DNA from: Enterobacillus tribolii
Lineage (GTDB): Bacteria > Pseudomonadota > Gammaproteobacteria > Enterobacterales > Enterobacteriaceae
Assembly: GCF_003363015.1 (NCBI RefSeq)
Contig: NZ_QRAP01000001.1
Coordinates: 357,162 to 421,161, forward strand
Direction: 5' to 3'
Length of the DNA stretch: 64,000 nucleotides
The notes below the pieces were generated by a model. The model was not told where the DNA came from. It saw nothing but the letters and a program-made list of their open reading frames with translations, and did no database searches. This document shows positions 1-10,467 of this stretch, piece by piece (the stretch's first letter is position 1; each line of letters begins with the position of its first letter). The position numbers were made by a program, and so were the translations under genes.

Positions 1-780
1 GGCGGCGCTGTGTTCGGTATGCCCGGTTTTCAGGAACCGGGTGATGTCCCGTTCGCTCCAGTTGCCCAACCCGGTGAGCGGATTGCCGGTCAGGTCAGCC
101 GCGTGCCAGCCTTCCAGCGTGCCGCCGGTGAGGTATTCCTTGTCCTGCTGATCCAGCGCTTGTTCCTGGAAACCGATGCCGCGCGGCGTGTGGCAGGTGC
201 CGCAATGTCCCAGCCCCTGAACCAGGTAGGCGCCGCGGTTCCATTCAGCGCTTTGCTGCGCATCGGGCTGATAGGTGCCGTCATGACGAAACACCAGATC
301 CCACATGAATAACGGCCAGCGCATGCTGAGCGGCCATGGGATATCGCTCTCCCTGTTTTCCTGCGCCGCGGGTTTTACGCCGTGCATAAAGTAGAGATAC
401 AGATCCTGCAAATCGTCATCGCTGACTTTGACGAACGATGGATAAGGCATTGCCGGGTAGAGACGGCGTCCGTCTTTGGCGACGCCTTTACGCACCGCGT
501 CGGAGAAGTCAGCGAAGCTGTAATTGCCGATGCCGTTTTTTCGGTCCGGCGTGATGTTGGTGGAGTAGATGGCGCCCACCGGCGTTTCCATCTTCAGCCC
601 GCCGGCATAGGGTTGCCCGCCGGGGCCGGTGTGACAGGCCGTGCAGTCGCCGACGCGCGACAGGTATTCACCATGGGCGATGCGCTGCTGCAACGGCGTG
701 GCCTCCGCGGCCAGCGCGCCGCCGGCGCACGCGGTCAGTAACAGGGCGGCGATTCGGGTTAACGTGTTTCCTGCTTTCAT
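1..780 (-). CDS. Multihaem cytochrome c subunit of a membrane FAD-dehydrogenase (3' end missing)
   Basis: Electron-accepting cytochrome c subunit of a gluconate/sugar dehydrogenase complex, expected to pass electrons from the flavoprotein to the quinone pool from the periplasmic face. The first 260 residues are visible. A Sec signal peptide runs to about residue 24 (ends GGALA). The first haem site is CTACH at residues 46-50 and the second is CGTCH at 193-197. This family normally carries three haems plus a C-terminal membrane anchor, so the third site and the anchor should lie beyond the left edge. The start is an ATG at 778-780, 16 bases after the stop of the flavoprotein gene, so it is the last known gene of a three-gene operon. 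The exact sugar substrate (gluconate, 2-ketogluconate, sorbitol) cannot be told from this subunit. Confidence 0.88.
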   Translation of the reverse strand, partial: MKAGNTLTRIAALLLTACAGGALAAEATPLQQRIAHGEYLSRVGDCTACHTGPGGQPYAGGLKMETPVGAIYSTNITPDRKNGIGNYSFADFSDAVRKGVAKDGRRLYPAMPYPSFVKVSDDDLQDLYLYFMHGVKPAAQENRESDIPWPLSMRWPLFMWDLVFRHDGTYQPDAQQSAEWNRGAYLVQGLGHCGTCHTPRGIGFQEQALDQQDKEYLTGGTLEGWHAADLTGNPLTGLGNWSERDITRFLKTGHTEHSAA

Positions 781-796
781 TTTGGTTCTCTCCCTG

Positions 797-2575
797 TCAT
801 GCCTGTACCAGCGGGCCGGGGTTGGGCAGGTAGCGGGTGCGGATGGCATGGGCCGACCAGTAAGCCAGCGCGCCGACCACCCCGGTGGGGTTGTAGGCCA
901 GGTTCTGCGGGAAGGCGCTGGCGCCGAGCACGAAGACGTTGGGCACGTCCCAGCATTGCAGATACTTGTTCACCACGCTGTCGGCCGGGTTTTCGCCCAT
1001 GATGGCGCCGCCCGTGGTATGGGTAGACTGATAGGGGCGCACGTCGTAGTGGCTGTCCATGTTCATCACCGAAACCGACATCTGCTTCGGGTTCATCGCT
1101 TTAGCGATCTCCTGCATTTTGTCGGTGACGTAGCGGGTCATCTTCAGCTCGTTGGGTTTCCAGTCGAACGTCATGCGCAGCAGCGGCTGGCCGTATGCGT
1201 CCTTATAGGTAGGATCGAGGTCGAGATAACAGTCGCGATAGGGCATCACTGAGCCTTCAGAGCCGATGCTCATCGAGTGCAGATAGTTATCCTTGATGCC
1301 CTGTTTCCAGCCGGAGCCCCAGGTCGGCGTGCCTTTGGGCAGCGCCATTTGCTGAATCGGACGCCCGCCGGTACGCACGGCGGAAACATAGGCGCCGCCG
1401 ATAAATCCGAGGCCCGAATGATCGAAGTTTTCGCCGTTCAGATCGTCGATAACCGTGCCTGCCGCGCCCGCGCCGATGAACGGGTTGAAGTAGGTGTTTT
1501 TGTCATAAAACAGGGAGATGCCGCTGTTCATCTGATAAGCGTAGTTCTTGCCCACCACGCCTTCGCCGCTGACCGGGTCGTACGGTTTGCCGATGCCGGA
1601 CAGCAACAGCAGACGCACGTTGTGCAACTGATAGGCGCTGAGCACTACCATGCCTGCCGGTTGTTCGATCTCGCGCCCCTGCGCGTCAACGTAGGTGACG
1701 CCGGTGGCTTTGGTGCCGCTGGAATCCAGGTTGACCTTAATTACCATCGCCTGGGTACGCAGTTCGAAATTCTTGCGTTGCAGCAGTACCGGCAGAATGG
1801 TGGACTGCGGCGACCCCTTGGAGTACATAAAGCAGCCGAAACGTTCGCAGTAGCCGCAGTAGTTGCATGGCCCGAGCTGCACGCCATACGGGTTGGTGTA
1901 GGGCTGCGAGCAGTTGGAGGCCGGAACGGGGAAGGGGTGGTAGCCCAGTGATTTGGCCGCCCGGGCGAACAGGGAGCCGGAATAGAGTTGCTTCAGCGCC
2001 GGCGTTGGGTATTCGTTTTTGCGCGGCCCTTCGAACGGGTTGCCGCCATCAATGATTTCGCCGTTCAGGTTGCCTGCGGTTCCTGCGGTGCCGCAGACTT
2101 TCTCGAATTTATCGAAGAACGGCTCCAGTTCCTCATAGGTCACGCCGTAATCCTGCACCAGCATGCCCTGCGGAATGACTTTCTCGCCATAGCGTTCAAT
2201 CAGGGTGGAACGCAGCTTCAGATCGGTGGGCAGGGCGCGCCAGTGCATGCCGTTCCAGTGTACGCCGGCGCCGCCCACGCCGTTGCCCGGCAGGAAAGAA
2301 CCGAACTGGCGGTAAGGCACCGCGCGGTCGCCGGGGGTATGGCGTACGGTCACGGTTTCTTTGGAGGCGTCCTGAAACAGCTTGAGCCGGATGCCGTAGC
2401 TCAGCTCGTCGGCAATACGCGGGTAGGCGAAGTCGGGATAAGTGTCGCGCTTTTCACCGCGCTCCAGCGCCAGCACGCTCATGCCGGTTTCACTGAGTTC
2501 CATGCCCATAATGGCGCCGGTCCAGCCGAAGCCTACGATGACCACGTCAACCGGGTCTTTTTTTATTGTCGTCAT
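797..2575 (-). CDS. GMC-family FAD oxidoreductase, catalytic subunit of gluconate-2-dehydrogenase-type complex
   Basis: Large flavoprotein of 592 residues that oxidises a sugar or sugar acid in the periplasm and hands electrons to the cytochrome c subunit. The N-terminus has the Rossmann FAD motif VGFGWTGAIMGMELSE (about residues 14-29). Around residues 235-247 is a cysteine cluster (CNYCGYCERFGCF) of the kind that holds a small Fe-S centre in related FAD-dependent glucose dehydrogenases. The C-terminus has GMC-type elements: THTTGGAIMG and the closing block FVLGASAFPQNLAYNPTGVV. There is no signal peptide; in this family the subunit is exported together with the Tat-bearing small subunit encoded just upstream. 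Only two bases separate its ATG from that gene's stop, indicating translational coupling. Family assignment is firm. Substrate assignment is by analogy only. Confidence 0.9.
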   Translation of the reverse strand: MTTIKKDPVDVVIVGFGWTGAIMGMELSETGMSVLALERGEKRDTYPDFAYPRIADELSYGIRLKLFQDASKETVTVRHTPGDRAVPYRQFGSFLPGNGVGGAGVHWNGMHWRALPTDLKLRSTLIERYGEKVIPQGMLVQDYGVTYEELEPFFDKFEKVCGTAGTAGNLNGEIIDGGNPFEGPRKNEYPTPALKQLYSGSLFARAAKSLGYHPFPVPASNCSQPYTNPYGVQLGPCNYCGYCERFGCFMYSKGSPQSTILPVLLQRKNFELRTQAMVIKVNLDSSGTKATGVTYVDAQGREIEQPAGMVVLSAYQLHNVRLLLLSGIGKPYDPVSGEGVVGKNYAYQMNSGISLFYDKNTYFNPFIGAGAAGTVIDDLNGENFDHSGLGFIGGAYVSAVRTGGRPIQQMALPKGTPTWGSGWKQGIKDNYLHSMSIGSEGSVMPYRDCYLDLDPTYKDAYGQPLLRMTFDWKPNELKMTRYVTDKMQEIAKAMNPKQMSVSVMNMDSHYDVRPYQSTHTTGGAIMGENPADSVVNKYLQCWDVPNVFVLGASAFPQNLAYNPTGVVGALAYWSAHAIRTRYLPNPGPLVQA

Positions 2576-2577
2576 GG

Positions 2578-3312
2578 TTATACCGTCCTTTTGCTGGAAA
2601 TGCTGACCGGCCCCAGGGGATAAGGCTCGTTAGGGTGATCCACCCAGTCGGTGAAGTCGGCGCGGGCGCCGGGAAAACCGATCAGCTTCCAGGAGGCGAG
2701 ACTTTGATTACCGCCGTGAATAGGGTCGGCCAGATAGCCCTCTTTGGTGTTTTGCAGCAACTGGGCGAAGAAAACGTTGGATTTCACCGCCTCGAACTGT
2801 GGTTCGCCGGCTTCCAGCGCATGCAACACCTGATCCTGCGTTGGTGCATCCAGCTCGGCAAAGCGCTTCTGGTACTTTTGATTGCAGTAATCATTGACTG
2901 CGCTAATGCCTAAACGGTAAATATCACGCGGCGTTAGCTTGGACTGATAGCCCAGCTCCGGCACGGCCTCAACGAACGGGGGATGCATATACCACAGGCC
3001 GCCATGCCCGTAAGGCGCTTCCATCTGCTTATCGATGAAGACCGGCACGCCTTGCTCCGTGGCGCCCGGCCCGTTTTCATCGCGGGGGATAAGCCGTTCG
3101 CAGGCCGCCAGCAGGAAGGCCCACTCTTCGTTGTTAAAATAGACCGGCACGTAGTGCAGGCTGATGCCCGGCCCGCGGTTTGCGTCGTCTGCCCGCGCCG
3201 GCGGGGAAAGGGAAACGACGCCCGTACCGGCCGCGGCGGCCAGAGGGATCAGGGTCAGGGATTTTTTCAGAAAAAGCCTTCGTGAAGGTATCGCATCTTG
3301 CGGTTTAGACAT
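2578..3312 (-). CDS. Small (gamma, subunit 3) subunit of gluconate-2-dehydrogenase-type complex, Tat-exported
   Basis: A 244-residue member of the gluconate 2-dehydrogenase subunit 3 family, the chaperone-like small subunit that carries the Tat signal and takes the GMC flavoprotein across the inner membrane. The N-terminus shows the twin-arginine motif SRRLFLKK, a hydrophobic stretch (LTLIPLAAAAGTGVVSL) and a probable cleavage site after PARA. The chosen ATG at 3312 has a Shine-Dalgarno AAGGTGA five bases upstream; an in-frame upstream start at 3333 lacks one. It is the first gene of the operon with the flavoprotein and the cytochrome c. The promoter must lie in the AT-rich spacer between here and yegT, which is transcribed the other way. 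Confidence 0.88.
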   Translation of the reverse strand: MSKPQDAIPSRRLFLKKSLTLIPLAAAAGTGVVSLSPPARADDANRGPGISLHYVPVYFNNEEWAFLLAACERLIPRDENGPGATEQGVPVFIDKQMEAPYGHGGLWYMHPPFVEAVPELGYQSKLTPRDIYRLGISAVNDYCNQKYQKRFAELDAPTQDQVLHALEAGEPQFEAVKSNVFFAQLLQNTKEGYLADPIHGGNQSLASWKLIGFPGARADFTDWVDHPNEPYPLGPVSISSKRTV

Positions 3313-3709
3313 GGCATCACCTTGCATCAACATTCAGTGTTTAAATGACGTCGGCCTGCGGCCTGGTTGTGGTAGCGGAACGTCCCTGCCCGTCTTTTTG
3401 AGGGCGGCTTTTCAGCCGCGGTCCATGTAGGTATGAATAAAGACCATTTTTCGGGTGTGGTCTAAAAGTACAGGCATGAAAAGTAATTAAAACAATTTAT
3501 TCATACTACAAATAAAATAATGCAACAAAATTGCTAAGTAATACAAAATGTGCGGAATTATCTGTGGAGGCCGGCCGGTGCGAATGACAGGGTGAAAAAT
3601 AAACACATTTCGTGAAGGCGATCTCAGACAAAGGTTAATGGTATTATTAAGGTATTATCGGATTTACAGGATACCTTTGTCGCCCTACATAACAAGGAAG
3701 CCTCTGGTA
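3313..3709. promoter_or_regulatory. Divergent spacer between the dehydrogenase operon and yegT
   Basis: About 400 bases with no convincing gene. The half nearest yegT is AT-rich and holds a short direct repeat, GGTATTAT at 3640-3647 and again at 3651-3658. The 11-base spacing is one helical turn, and the pair sits 50-70 bases before the yegT start. This is a reasonable place for a regulator to bind. The motif GGTATTA also occurs upstream of the regulator gene yegW (7972-7978). No unambiguous -35/-10 pair was found. Confidence 0.4.
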
Positions 3710-4957
3710 ATGAAAAATAATAATCTCAAGTTATCCATAATGATGTTCGTTGAATGGTTCATCTGGGGAGCCTGGTTCGTACCTTTATGGCAATATCTCA
3801 ATCAGTTAGGCTTTACGCCCGGCGAGATAGCCTGGTCCTACAGCAGTACCGCCATTGCCGCGATCCTCTCTCCCGTGCTGGTCGGCGTCATCGCCGACCG
3901 TTACTTCGCCGCACAGAAAGTGCTGGGCTGGCTGCATCTGGCCGGTGCGGTGCTGATGCTGCTGCTGGCCTGGCAAACACACTTCTCCGGCTTCTTCCCG
4001 CTGCTGGTGGTGTACGCCATTACCTACATGCCGACCGTGGCGCTGACCAACAGCATCGCCTTCGCCAACATCGCGGATACGGAAAAAGATTTTCCGCGCA
4101 TCCGGGTGCTGGGCACGCTGGGCTGGATTGCCTCCGGCCTGATCGTCGGCTTTATGCTGCCGCCGCTGCTGGGCATGGACAACATTTCCGACACCAACCT
4201 GCCGCTGATCGTGACGGCGCTGGCGTCCGCCATGCTGGGGGTTTACAGCTTCTTTTTACCGGACACCCCGCCGAAACCGGTTGGCGCCGTACAGGTGAAG
4301 AACCTGCTGGGGCTGAATGCGCTCGGCCTGCTGCGCGACCGCTCTTTCGCCACCTTCGCGCTCTGTTCTTTCCTGTTCTGCATGCCGCTGGCGTTCTATT
4401 ACCAGTTCGCCAACGGTTATCTGACCCAGGTGGGGCTGACCAACGCCACCGGCTGGATGACGCTGGGCCAGGTCTCCGAAATTTTCGCCATGCTGGCGCT
4501 GCCGTTCCTGCTTAAGCGTTACGGAATCAAGAAGGTGCTGCTGCTGGGCTTCATCACCGCGGCGGTGCGTTATGTGCTGTTCATCTACGGCGGAACGGCG
4601 GACATGCTGATGTACAGCATGCTGTTCATCGGCATCTTGCTGCACGGCGTCAGCTACGACTTCTATTTCGTCACCGGCTACATCTACGTGGACAAAAAAG
4701 CGCCGGCCCATATGCGTACCGCCGCGCAGGGCCTGATTACCCTGATATGTCAGGGGTTCGGCAGCTTTATCGGCAACTGGCTGGGCGGAAGGGCCATGAC
4801 GGCCTTCACCCTGGAACAACCGAAGGACGGCATGACGTTTGACTGGTTTACGGTCTGGGGCGTCGGTGCCGCGATGGTGGTCGGCGTGATGCTGCTGTTC
4901 ATCTTGTTCTTCCGGGAGAAAGACAAGCAGATTGATCCGGTATCGGTGCCATCATGA
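3710..4957 (+). CDS. yegT: MFS nucleoside permease, YegT/NupG/XapB family
   Basis: A 415-residue polytopic inner-membrane transporter of the nucleoside:H+ symporter family; E. coli YegT has a similar length. The opening (SIMMFVEWFIWGAWFVPLW) and the motif GVIADRYFAAQKVL after the second membrane segment are typical of NupG-like permeases, followed by alternating hydrophobic helices to the end. The start at 3710 is chosen because AAGGAAG at 3694-3700 lies nine bases upstream; an earlier start at 3638 would add 24 non-conserved residues. It is followed by yegU and yegV in the E. coli order and most likely imports the nucleoside or glycoside that they process. The real substrate is unknown in E. 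coli as well. Confidence 0.85.
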   Translation: MKNNNLKLSIMMFVEWFIWGAWFVPLWQYLNQLGFTPGEIAWSYSSTAIAAILSPVLVGVIADRYFAAQKVLGWLHLAGAVLMLLLAWQTHFSGFFPLLVVYAITYMPTVALTNSIAFANIADTEKDFPRIRVLGTLGWIASGLIVGFMLPPLLGMDNISDTNLPLIVTALASAMLGVYSFFLPDTPPKPVGAVQVKNLLGLNALGLLRDRSFATFALCSFLFCMPLAFYYQFANGYLTQVGLTNATGWMTLGQVSEIFAMLALPFLLKRYGIKKVLLLGFITAAVRYVLFIYGGTADMLMYSMLFIGILLHGVSYDFYFVTGYIYVDKKAPAHMRTAAQGLITLICQGFGSFIGNWLGGRAMTAFTLEQPKDGMTFDWFTVWGVGAAMVVGVMLLFILFFREKDKQIDPVSVPS

Positions 4958-5018
4958 GTAACCGGAACAGATTTCACTTTTCCGCGGGGACAACCCGCCG
5001 TAGTCGCGGAGTATTTTT

Positions 5019-6074
5019 ATGACCTTAAACGTTGTCGATCAGCCCGTTCGTCCGGAGGATCAGAAAGAAACCGAACGGCGCATTCTGGGCGCGCTTTACG
5101 GCCAGATGTTGGGAGATGCATTGGGTATGCCGTCGGAACTGTGGCCGCGCGAACGCGTACGCCGCCATTTCGGCTGGATCGATCACTTCCTTGACGGCCC
5201 GGCGGAAAACAGCGCCGCCTGTTACTTTACCGCCGGCCAGTTTACCGACGATACCTCAATGGCGCTGGCGCTGGCCGATGCGCTGCTGGAGGCGGACGGG
5301 AAGGTGGTGCCGGAGTTGATTGCGCGCAACGTTATCCGCTGGGCGGACAACTTCGACGCCTTCAATAAAAACATTCTCGGCCCCAGTTCCAAGCTGGCGC
5401 TGAATGCGCAAAAAGCAGGAAAATCCATCGACGAGCTGGAAAACAACGGCGTGACCAACGGTGCGGCGATGCGGGTGTCGCCGCTGGGCTGCGTGCTGCC
5501 GCCGCAGCCGCTGGAGCGGTTTGTTGAGCAGGTCTGGCTGGCGTCCAGCCCGACGCATAAGTCCGACATCGCCGTGGCCGGCGCCGTGGTCATCGCCTGG
5601 GCGGTATCGCAGGCCGTCGAGGGGATGGACTGGCAACATATCCGGCTGGCGCTGCCCGCGGTAGCCGAATTTGCCCAGCAGTACCGGCCTTCGACGTTCA
5701 GCGCGTCACTGGCGGCGCGCATTGAGCTGGCGCTGTCTGTGGTGAACGGCAGCCAGGGCAACGAAGTGGCGTCCGAGCGGGTTTATCAGCTGGTGGGCGC
5801 CGGCGTCAGCACCATCGAATCAGTACCGGCGGCGATTGCCATGGTGGAACTGGCCGCCGGCGATCCCAACCGCTGTGCTTTGCTGAGCGCCAACCTGGGC
5901 GGCGATACGGACACCATCGGTGCGATGGCGACCGCTATCTGCGGGGCGCTGAACGGCGTCGATACGATCGATAAGTCGTGGATGGCGACCCTGAACCGGG
6001 TGAATCCGCTGGACATGACCCGCTACAGCAGCGCGTTCGTGCGCTTCCGGCAGCAGTGGCGGGAGGCGTTATGA
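5019..6074 (+). CDS. yegU: ADP-ribosylglycohydrolase family protein, YegU-like
   Basis: A 351-residue cytoplasmic protein of the ADP-ribosyl-glycohydrolase (DraG/ARH) fold. The metal-binding signatures are visible: GQMLGDALGMPSE near residue 30, TDDTSMALALAD near 75-86, NGAAMRVSPLG near 147, and LGGDTDTIGAMA near 295. Enzymes of this fold use two Mg2+ ions to break N- or O-glycosidic bonds to ribose. Its place between a nucleoside-type permease and a PfkB sugar kinase suggests it releases a ribose-like sugar from an imported nucleoside, which the kinase then phosphorylates. That coupling is inference. Its TGA stop overlaps the ATG of yegV (ATGA), so the two are translationally coupled. Confidence 0.85.
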   Translation: MTLNVVDQPVRPEDQKETERRILGALYGQMLGDALGMPSELWPRERVRRHFGWIDHFLDGPAENSAACYFTAGQFTDDTSMALALADALLEADGKVVPELIARNVIRWADNFDAFNKNILGPSSKLALNAQKAGKSIDELENNGVTNGAAMRVSPLGCVLPPQPLERFVEQVWLASSPTHKSDIAVAGAVVIAWAVSQAVEGMDWQHIRLALPAVAEFAQQYRPSTFSASLAARIELALSVVNGSQGNEVASERVYQLVGAGVSTIESVPAAIAMVELAAGDPNRCALLSANLGGDTDTIGAMATAICGALNGVDTIDKSWMATLNRVNPLDMTRYSSAFVRFRQQWREAL

Positions 6075-7039
6075 GCGACGGCGGAAAGGCGGGCGGTTGG
6101 CTGTCGCGTTTCCGGCAGCAGCGCGATAATGCGTTGCCGGTGACCGTCGTCGGGGCCGCGGTGTTTGATCTGGTCGCGCGGGCGGACGGGTTGCCGCCGC
6201 GCGGCGGCGACTTACCGGTTGCTTATCAGGGCACGCACCTGGGCGGCTGCGCGCTGAACATCGTACTGGCTCTGCAACGGTTGGGCGTAGCCTGTGAAGC
6301 GCTTCTGCCGGTGGGGGAAGGGATGTGGGCCGATCGCCTGCGGGTGGAGATGGCGCGCCTGGGCGTACGCAGCCGCATTCAGGCCGCCGGCGAGGACAAC
6401 GGCTGGTGCCTGGCACTGGTCGAACCCGATGGCGAGCGTACCTTTATCACCCTGGACGGCGTGGAAAACCGCTGGCGCCGGGAATGGCTGGAACCGCTGA
6501 CGCCAGCCGCCGGGTTAGCCTATTTTTCCGGCTACCAGCTGGCGGCGCCCGGCGGCGGCGCATTGATTGCGTGGCTGGAAGCCCTGCCCGCCGCGGTGGT
6601 GCCGGTACTGGATTTCGGGCCGCGTCTGGACCGGATGTCCGACGCCCTGCTGCAGCGCCTGATTCGCCCCGGCGTCATTCTGACGCTAAATGAACGGGAG
6701 GCCGGGTTGCTGGGAATGGGCGCTGACGTTGCCGCCTTCTGCCGGGAGTTATGGCAACGGACCGGGCAACTGGTGGTGGTCAGGCAAGGGGAGCGGGGAT
6801 GTTATTACTTCCGCGCGGAAGATGATGCCGGGCAGCTCGCGGCTTATCCCACGCACGTGGTGGACACCATCGGCGCCGGAGACAGCCACTGTGCGGGGCT
6901 GATGGCCGGATTGGCCCGCGGACTCACGGCGCGTGACAGTCTGACGTTGGCGGGCGTCGTCTCGGCTTACGTAGTGGCGCACCGCGGCGGCGACTGCGCA
7001 CCGGATCTGGCGCAGCTAACGGCATTCGCCGCCGGGTGA
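6071..7039 (+). CDS. yegV: PfkB-family sugar/nucleoside kinase, YegV-like
   Basis: A 322-residue ribokinase-type (PfkB) kinase. The N-terminal family signature covers GGCALNIVLALQRLG (about residues 59-73). The C-terminal signature with the catalytic base is DTIGAGDSHCAGLMAGL (about 266-282), where the Asp of GAGD deprotonates the sugar hydroxyl. The start is the ATG at 6071 within the ATGA overlap with yegU; earlier in-frame starts would lie inside yegU and lack conservation. It probably phosphorylates the sugar or nucleoside delivered by YegT and YegU. It ends 35 bases before the convergent yegW, with a perfect hairpin between them. Confidence 0.86.
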   Translation: MSDGGKAGGWLSRFRQQRDNALPVTVVGAAVFDLVARADGLPPRGGDLPVAYQGTHLGGCALNIVLALQRLGVACEALLPVGEGMWADRLRVEMARLGVRSRIQAAGEDNGWCLALVEPDGERTFITLDGVENRWRREWLEPLTPAAGLAYFSGYQLAAPGGGALIAWLEALPAAVVPVLDFGPRLDRMSDALLQRLIRPGVILTLNEREAGLLGMGADVAAFCRELWQRTGQLVVVRQGERGCYYFRAEDDAGQLAAYPTHVVDTIGAGDSHCAGLMAGLARGLTARDSLTLAGVVSAYVVAHRGGDCAPDLAQLTAFAAG

Positions 7040-7049
7040 CTGAGAATAG

Positions 7050-7071
7050 CGGGCGCACAGCAGTGCGCCCG
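7050..7071. terminator. Hairpin between convergent yegV and yegW
   Basis: Perfect 9-base-pair stem CGGGCGCAC / GTGCGCCCG with a four-base loop, placed between two convergent genes. It has no clear T-run on either side, so it may be a weak or factor-assisted bidirectional terminator. Confidence 0.55.
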
Positions 7072-7074
7072 GAA

Positions 7075-7836
7075 TCAGCCAGCCATGGTGTACTCGTACA
7101 TATCGCCGCGGCAGTAGCTGATACTGTGCTCCAGCGGGTTCTGCGCGTTGTCCATCAGCGTCTGGCGAATAACCAGAATGGCGCACGGATCCTTCAGCAA
7201 AAGTTTGCTTCTTAATTCCGCATCGGCCAGGGTGGCGCTGATATGGCTGCTCAGCTTGCCGAACTGAACCTGACGCTTATGCAGGTAGTCATACAGCGAA
7301 ACGTCGATGTCCTGCGGATCGTCGATGACGTTCTCGGCAATGTAAGAAATGGCGAAGGAGACGGGGGTCTGGTCGATGGTGCGGATACGCTCCAGCAGGT
7401 AGACCTGGCTGCCGGCAGGCAATCCCATCAGTTCAGCAATGTCATCCGGAACGGTGACTTTCTCCCGCTTCAGCCATACTGAGCCAGGCACTCTGCCCTG
7501 CATGGAAGCTTCGCTGGAGAAACCTTTGATGTTGGCCAGCGAGTAGGCCAGCGGGGGTTGCAGCGAGGGTTTGATTTGGGTGCCGAATCCGCGGCCCCGA
7601 TCGATGATGTTATCCTGCTCTAAGCATGCTAACGCCTTGCGTACCGTGATACGTGAAATACCAAGGGCGTCGGTGAAAGCGCGCTCGCTGGGCAGGAAAT
7701 CGCCGGGCCTGACCAGCCCTTGTTCAATCGCTTCCCGAACAGACTCATTAAAACGCAGGTAGAGCGGCATTGAACCGGTATTTGCGATATCGTCCTGCAA
7801 TTTTTCCAATAGCTGCGCGTTGATTTCAGCACTCAT
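7075..7836 (-). CDS. yegW: GntR/HutC-family transcriptional regulator, YegW-like
   Basis: A 253-residue repressor-type protein. The N-terminal winged helix-turn-helix (about residues 25-92) has the GntR hallmarks GDFLPSERAFTDALGISRIT and VRKALACLEQDNIIDRGRGFG. The remainder (about 110-245) fits a UTRA ligand-binding domain of the HutC subfamily (LLERIRTIDQTPVSFAISYI; ILVIRQTLMDN). It lies convergent to yegTUV exactly as in E. coli, and probably controls that operon in response to a small effector. Possible operator-like repeats (GGTATTAT) precede yegT and a related one precedes yegW. The start at 7836 matches the usual family length (E. coli 248). Confidence 0.86.
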   Translation of the reverse strand: MSAEINAQLLEKLQDDIANTGSMPLYLRFNESVREAIEQGLVRPGDFLPSERAFTDALGISRITVRKALACLEQDNIIDRGRGFGTQIKPSLQPPLAYSLANIKGFSSEASMQGRVPGSVWLKREKVTVPDDIAELMGLPAGSQVYLLERIRTIDQTPVSFAISYIAENVIDDPQDIDVSLYDYLHKRQVQFGKLSSHISATLADAELRSKLLLKDPCAILVIRQTLMDNAQNPLEHSISYCRGDMYEYTMAG

Positions 7837-8291
7837 ATTTATAAACGTCCAAATTCTGTTTATTTATTGCGGAGGATGAATAAGTAGTGTAAAGCCTATA
7901 CAAATTGCATTGAAGTAAAATATTGCGAAAATCGATTAAAAAGCACTATTTAAGTAAAACTAGTCTAAAAAGGTATTAAAAAAACTATTTACATCGCGGA
8001 ATTCTTATAACGTAATAGCATTAAATATACAAATTTAATATATTAAAACGGTAAAAATGCTATTTAAAAGACGCAGTTACCAGCGTAAAGATTTTAATCG
8101 CGCAGCGGATGGCCGATATTTTTTCAGCGAAAACCTCTTTTGCCTTAATTTGCGTTACTTATCTGAGAACAGTCTGTAAACAGGGCATTCGTCCATAGGG
8201 TTGATATAGTCGCGGAGTGAAAATATAAGTGCGGATATCTTATTTTCTCACTGAAGGCCGCCCGGCAGGACGGCCTTTATCATGGCGGTGA
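7837..8291. other. AT-rich spacer between yegW and purB
   Basis: About 450 bases without a supportable gene. The first 220 bases are strongly AT-rich, with many A/T tracts and a GGTATTA motif at 7972-7978, and must contain the yegW promoter. The end next to purB holds a hairpin. No RNA gene was recognised. Confidence 0.5.
8254..8277 (-). terminator. Probable purB terminator hairpin
   Basis: Ten-base-pair stem AAGGCCGYCC / GGRCGGCCTT with a four-base loop, 15 bases after the purB stop. It pairs fully, with one G-U, when read on the minus strand, which favours purB transcripts. The trailing T-run is poor. Confidence 0.55.
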
Positions 8292-9710
<1,419 letters not shown>

Positions 9711-9725
9711 TCACGGCGCCGGGCG

Positions 9726-10352
9726 TCAGCAATGCGTTAATAAATTTTGCGCCATCTGAAAGATCTTATTGCGCGAGAACATCAACTGCATGCGTCCGCC
9801 GCCAACCTGTTGCCACAGAATACCGGCGCGGATGCCGGCAAGCAGCGCCGCGCGGACTTTCGCCTGAATCAGCGGGGTTTGCAGAATGGCGGGCGAACCG
9901 GTGACCTGAATGCGCGGCCCCAGCGGGCTGATGACGTCAACGTAAATACCGGCGAGCGCGCTGAGAATGGTTTCTGACGCCAGATCAAAATGCAGCAGTT
10001 GGCGCTCAATGCCGCCGATGCGGTCGGCCAGCGTCTGCAAGGCTTCGTTGTTGGCGTAAAGCTTGCGCTCCAGCACCATCAGGCTCAGGGTGTAACGCGT
10101 CAGTTCGGCGCCGGGGCCCTGGCGGTTGGCGTTGAGCATATTAAGCAGCGTTTCCAGCCCCATTTTCAGCACGCGCTCGTGCTCGCCGAATACGGCCAGC
10201 GTTGAGGACGGATTGGTTTGCAGGATGCTGCTCAGAGAGGTATGCAAAGCGCCACTGTCGCACTGCCCTTCATGGGCAAGCTGCTGGACCAAACGGGCGG
10301 ACTGGCAGATCCCGGCCAGCGCCAGCGTGATTTCGTAGTAGTTCTTTGCCAC
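9726..10352 (-). CDS. hflD: High-frequency-lysogenisation protein HflD
   Basis: A 208-residue peripheral membrane protein. In E. coli it binds the lambda CII activator and affects lysogeny; its cellular role is not settled. The match to E. coli HflD (213 residues) is close throughout, for example [19 protein letters not shown] at the N-terminus and [19 protein letters not shown] near residue 130. The start is a GTG at 10352 preceded by GAGGAATA, which gives the family N-terminus (M)AKNYY; the longer in-frame extension upstream is not conserved. In E. coli hflD directly follows mnmA. Here a diguanylate cyclase gene intervenes. Confidence 0.93.
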   Translation of the reverse strand: MAKNYYEITLALAGICQSARLVQQLAHEGQCDSGALHTSLSSILQTNPSSTLAVFGEHERVLKMGLETLLNMLNANRQGPGAELTRYTLSLMVLERKLYANNEALQTLADRIGGIERQLLHFDLASETILSALAGIYVDVISPLGPRIQVTGSPAILQTPLIQAKVRAALLAGIRAGILWQQVGGGRMQLMFSRNKIFQMAQNLLTHC

Positions 10353-10467
10353 GGCTATTCCTCTGTGCAATCTGTCTGACTTCCGCATTAAAACCGGAAG
10401 GTGTTTCGGGGGCAAATCATGCCATAAACTCACGGTCAAACACAGTGCCAATCGCGTGGTTGTGCGT

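Noticed and set aside
24-2913. Plus-strand frames opposite the dehydrogenase operon
   Set aside because: They have no family resemblance, and the minus-strand genes are clearly real from haem, FAD and Tat motifs.
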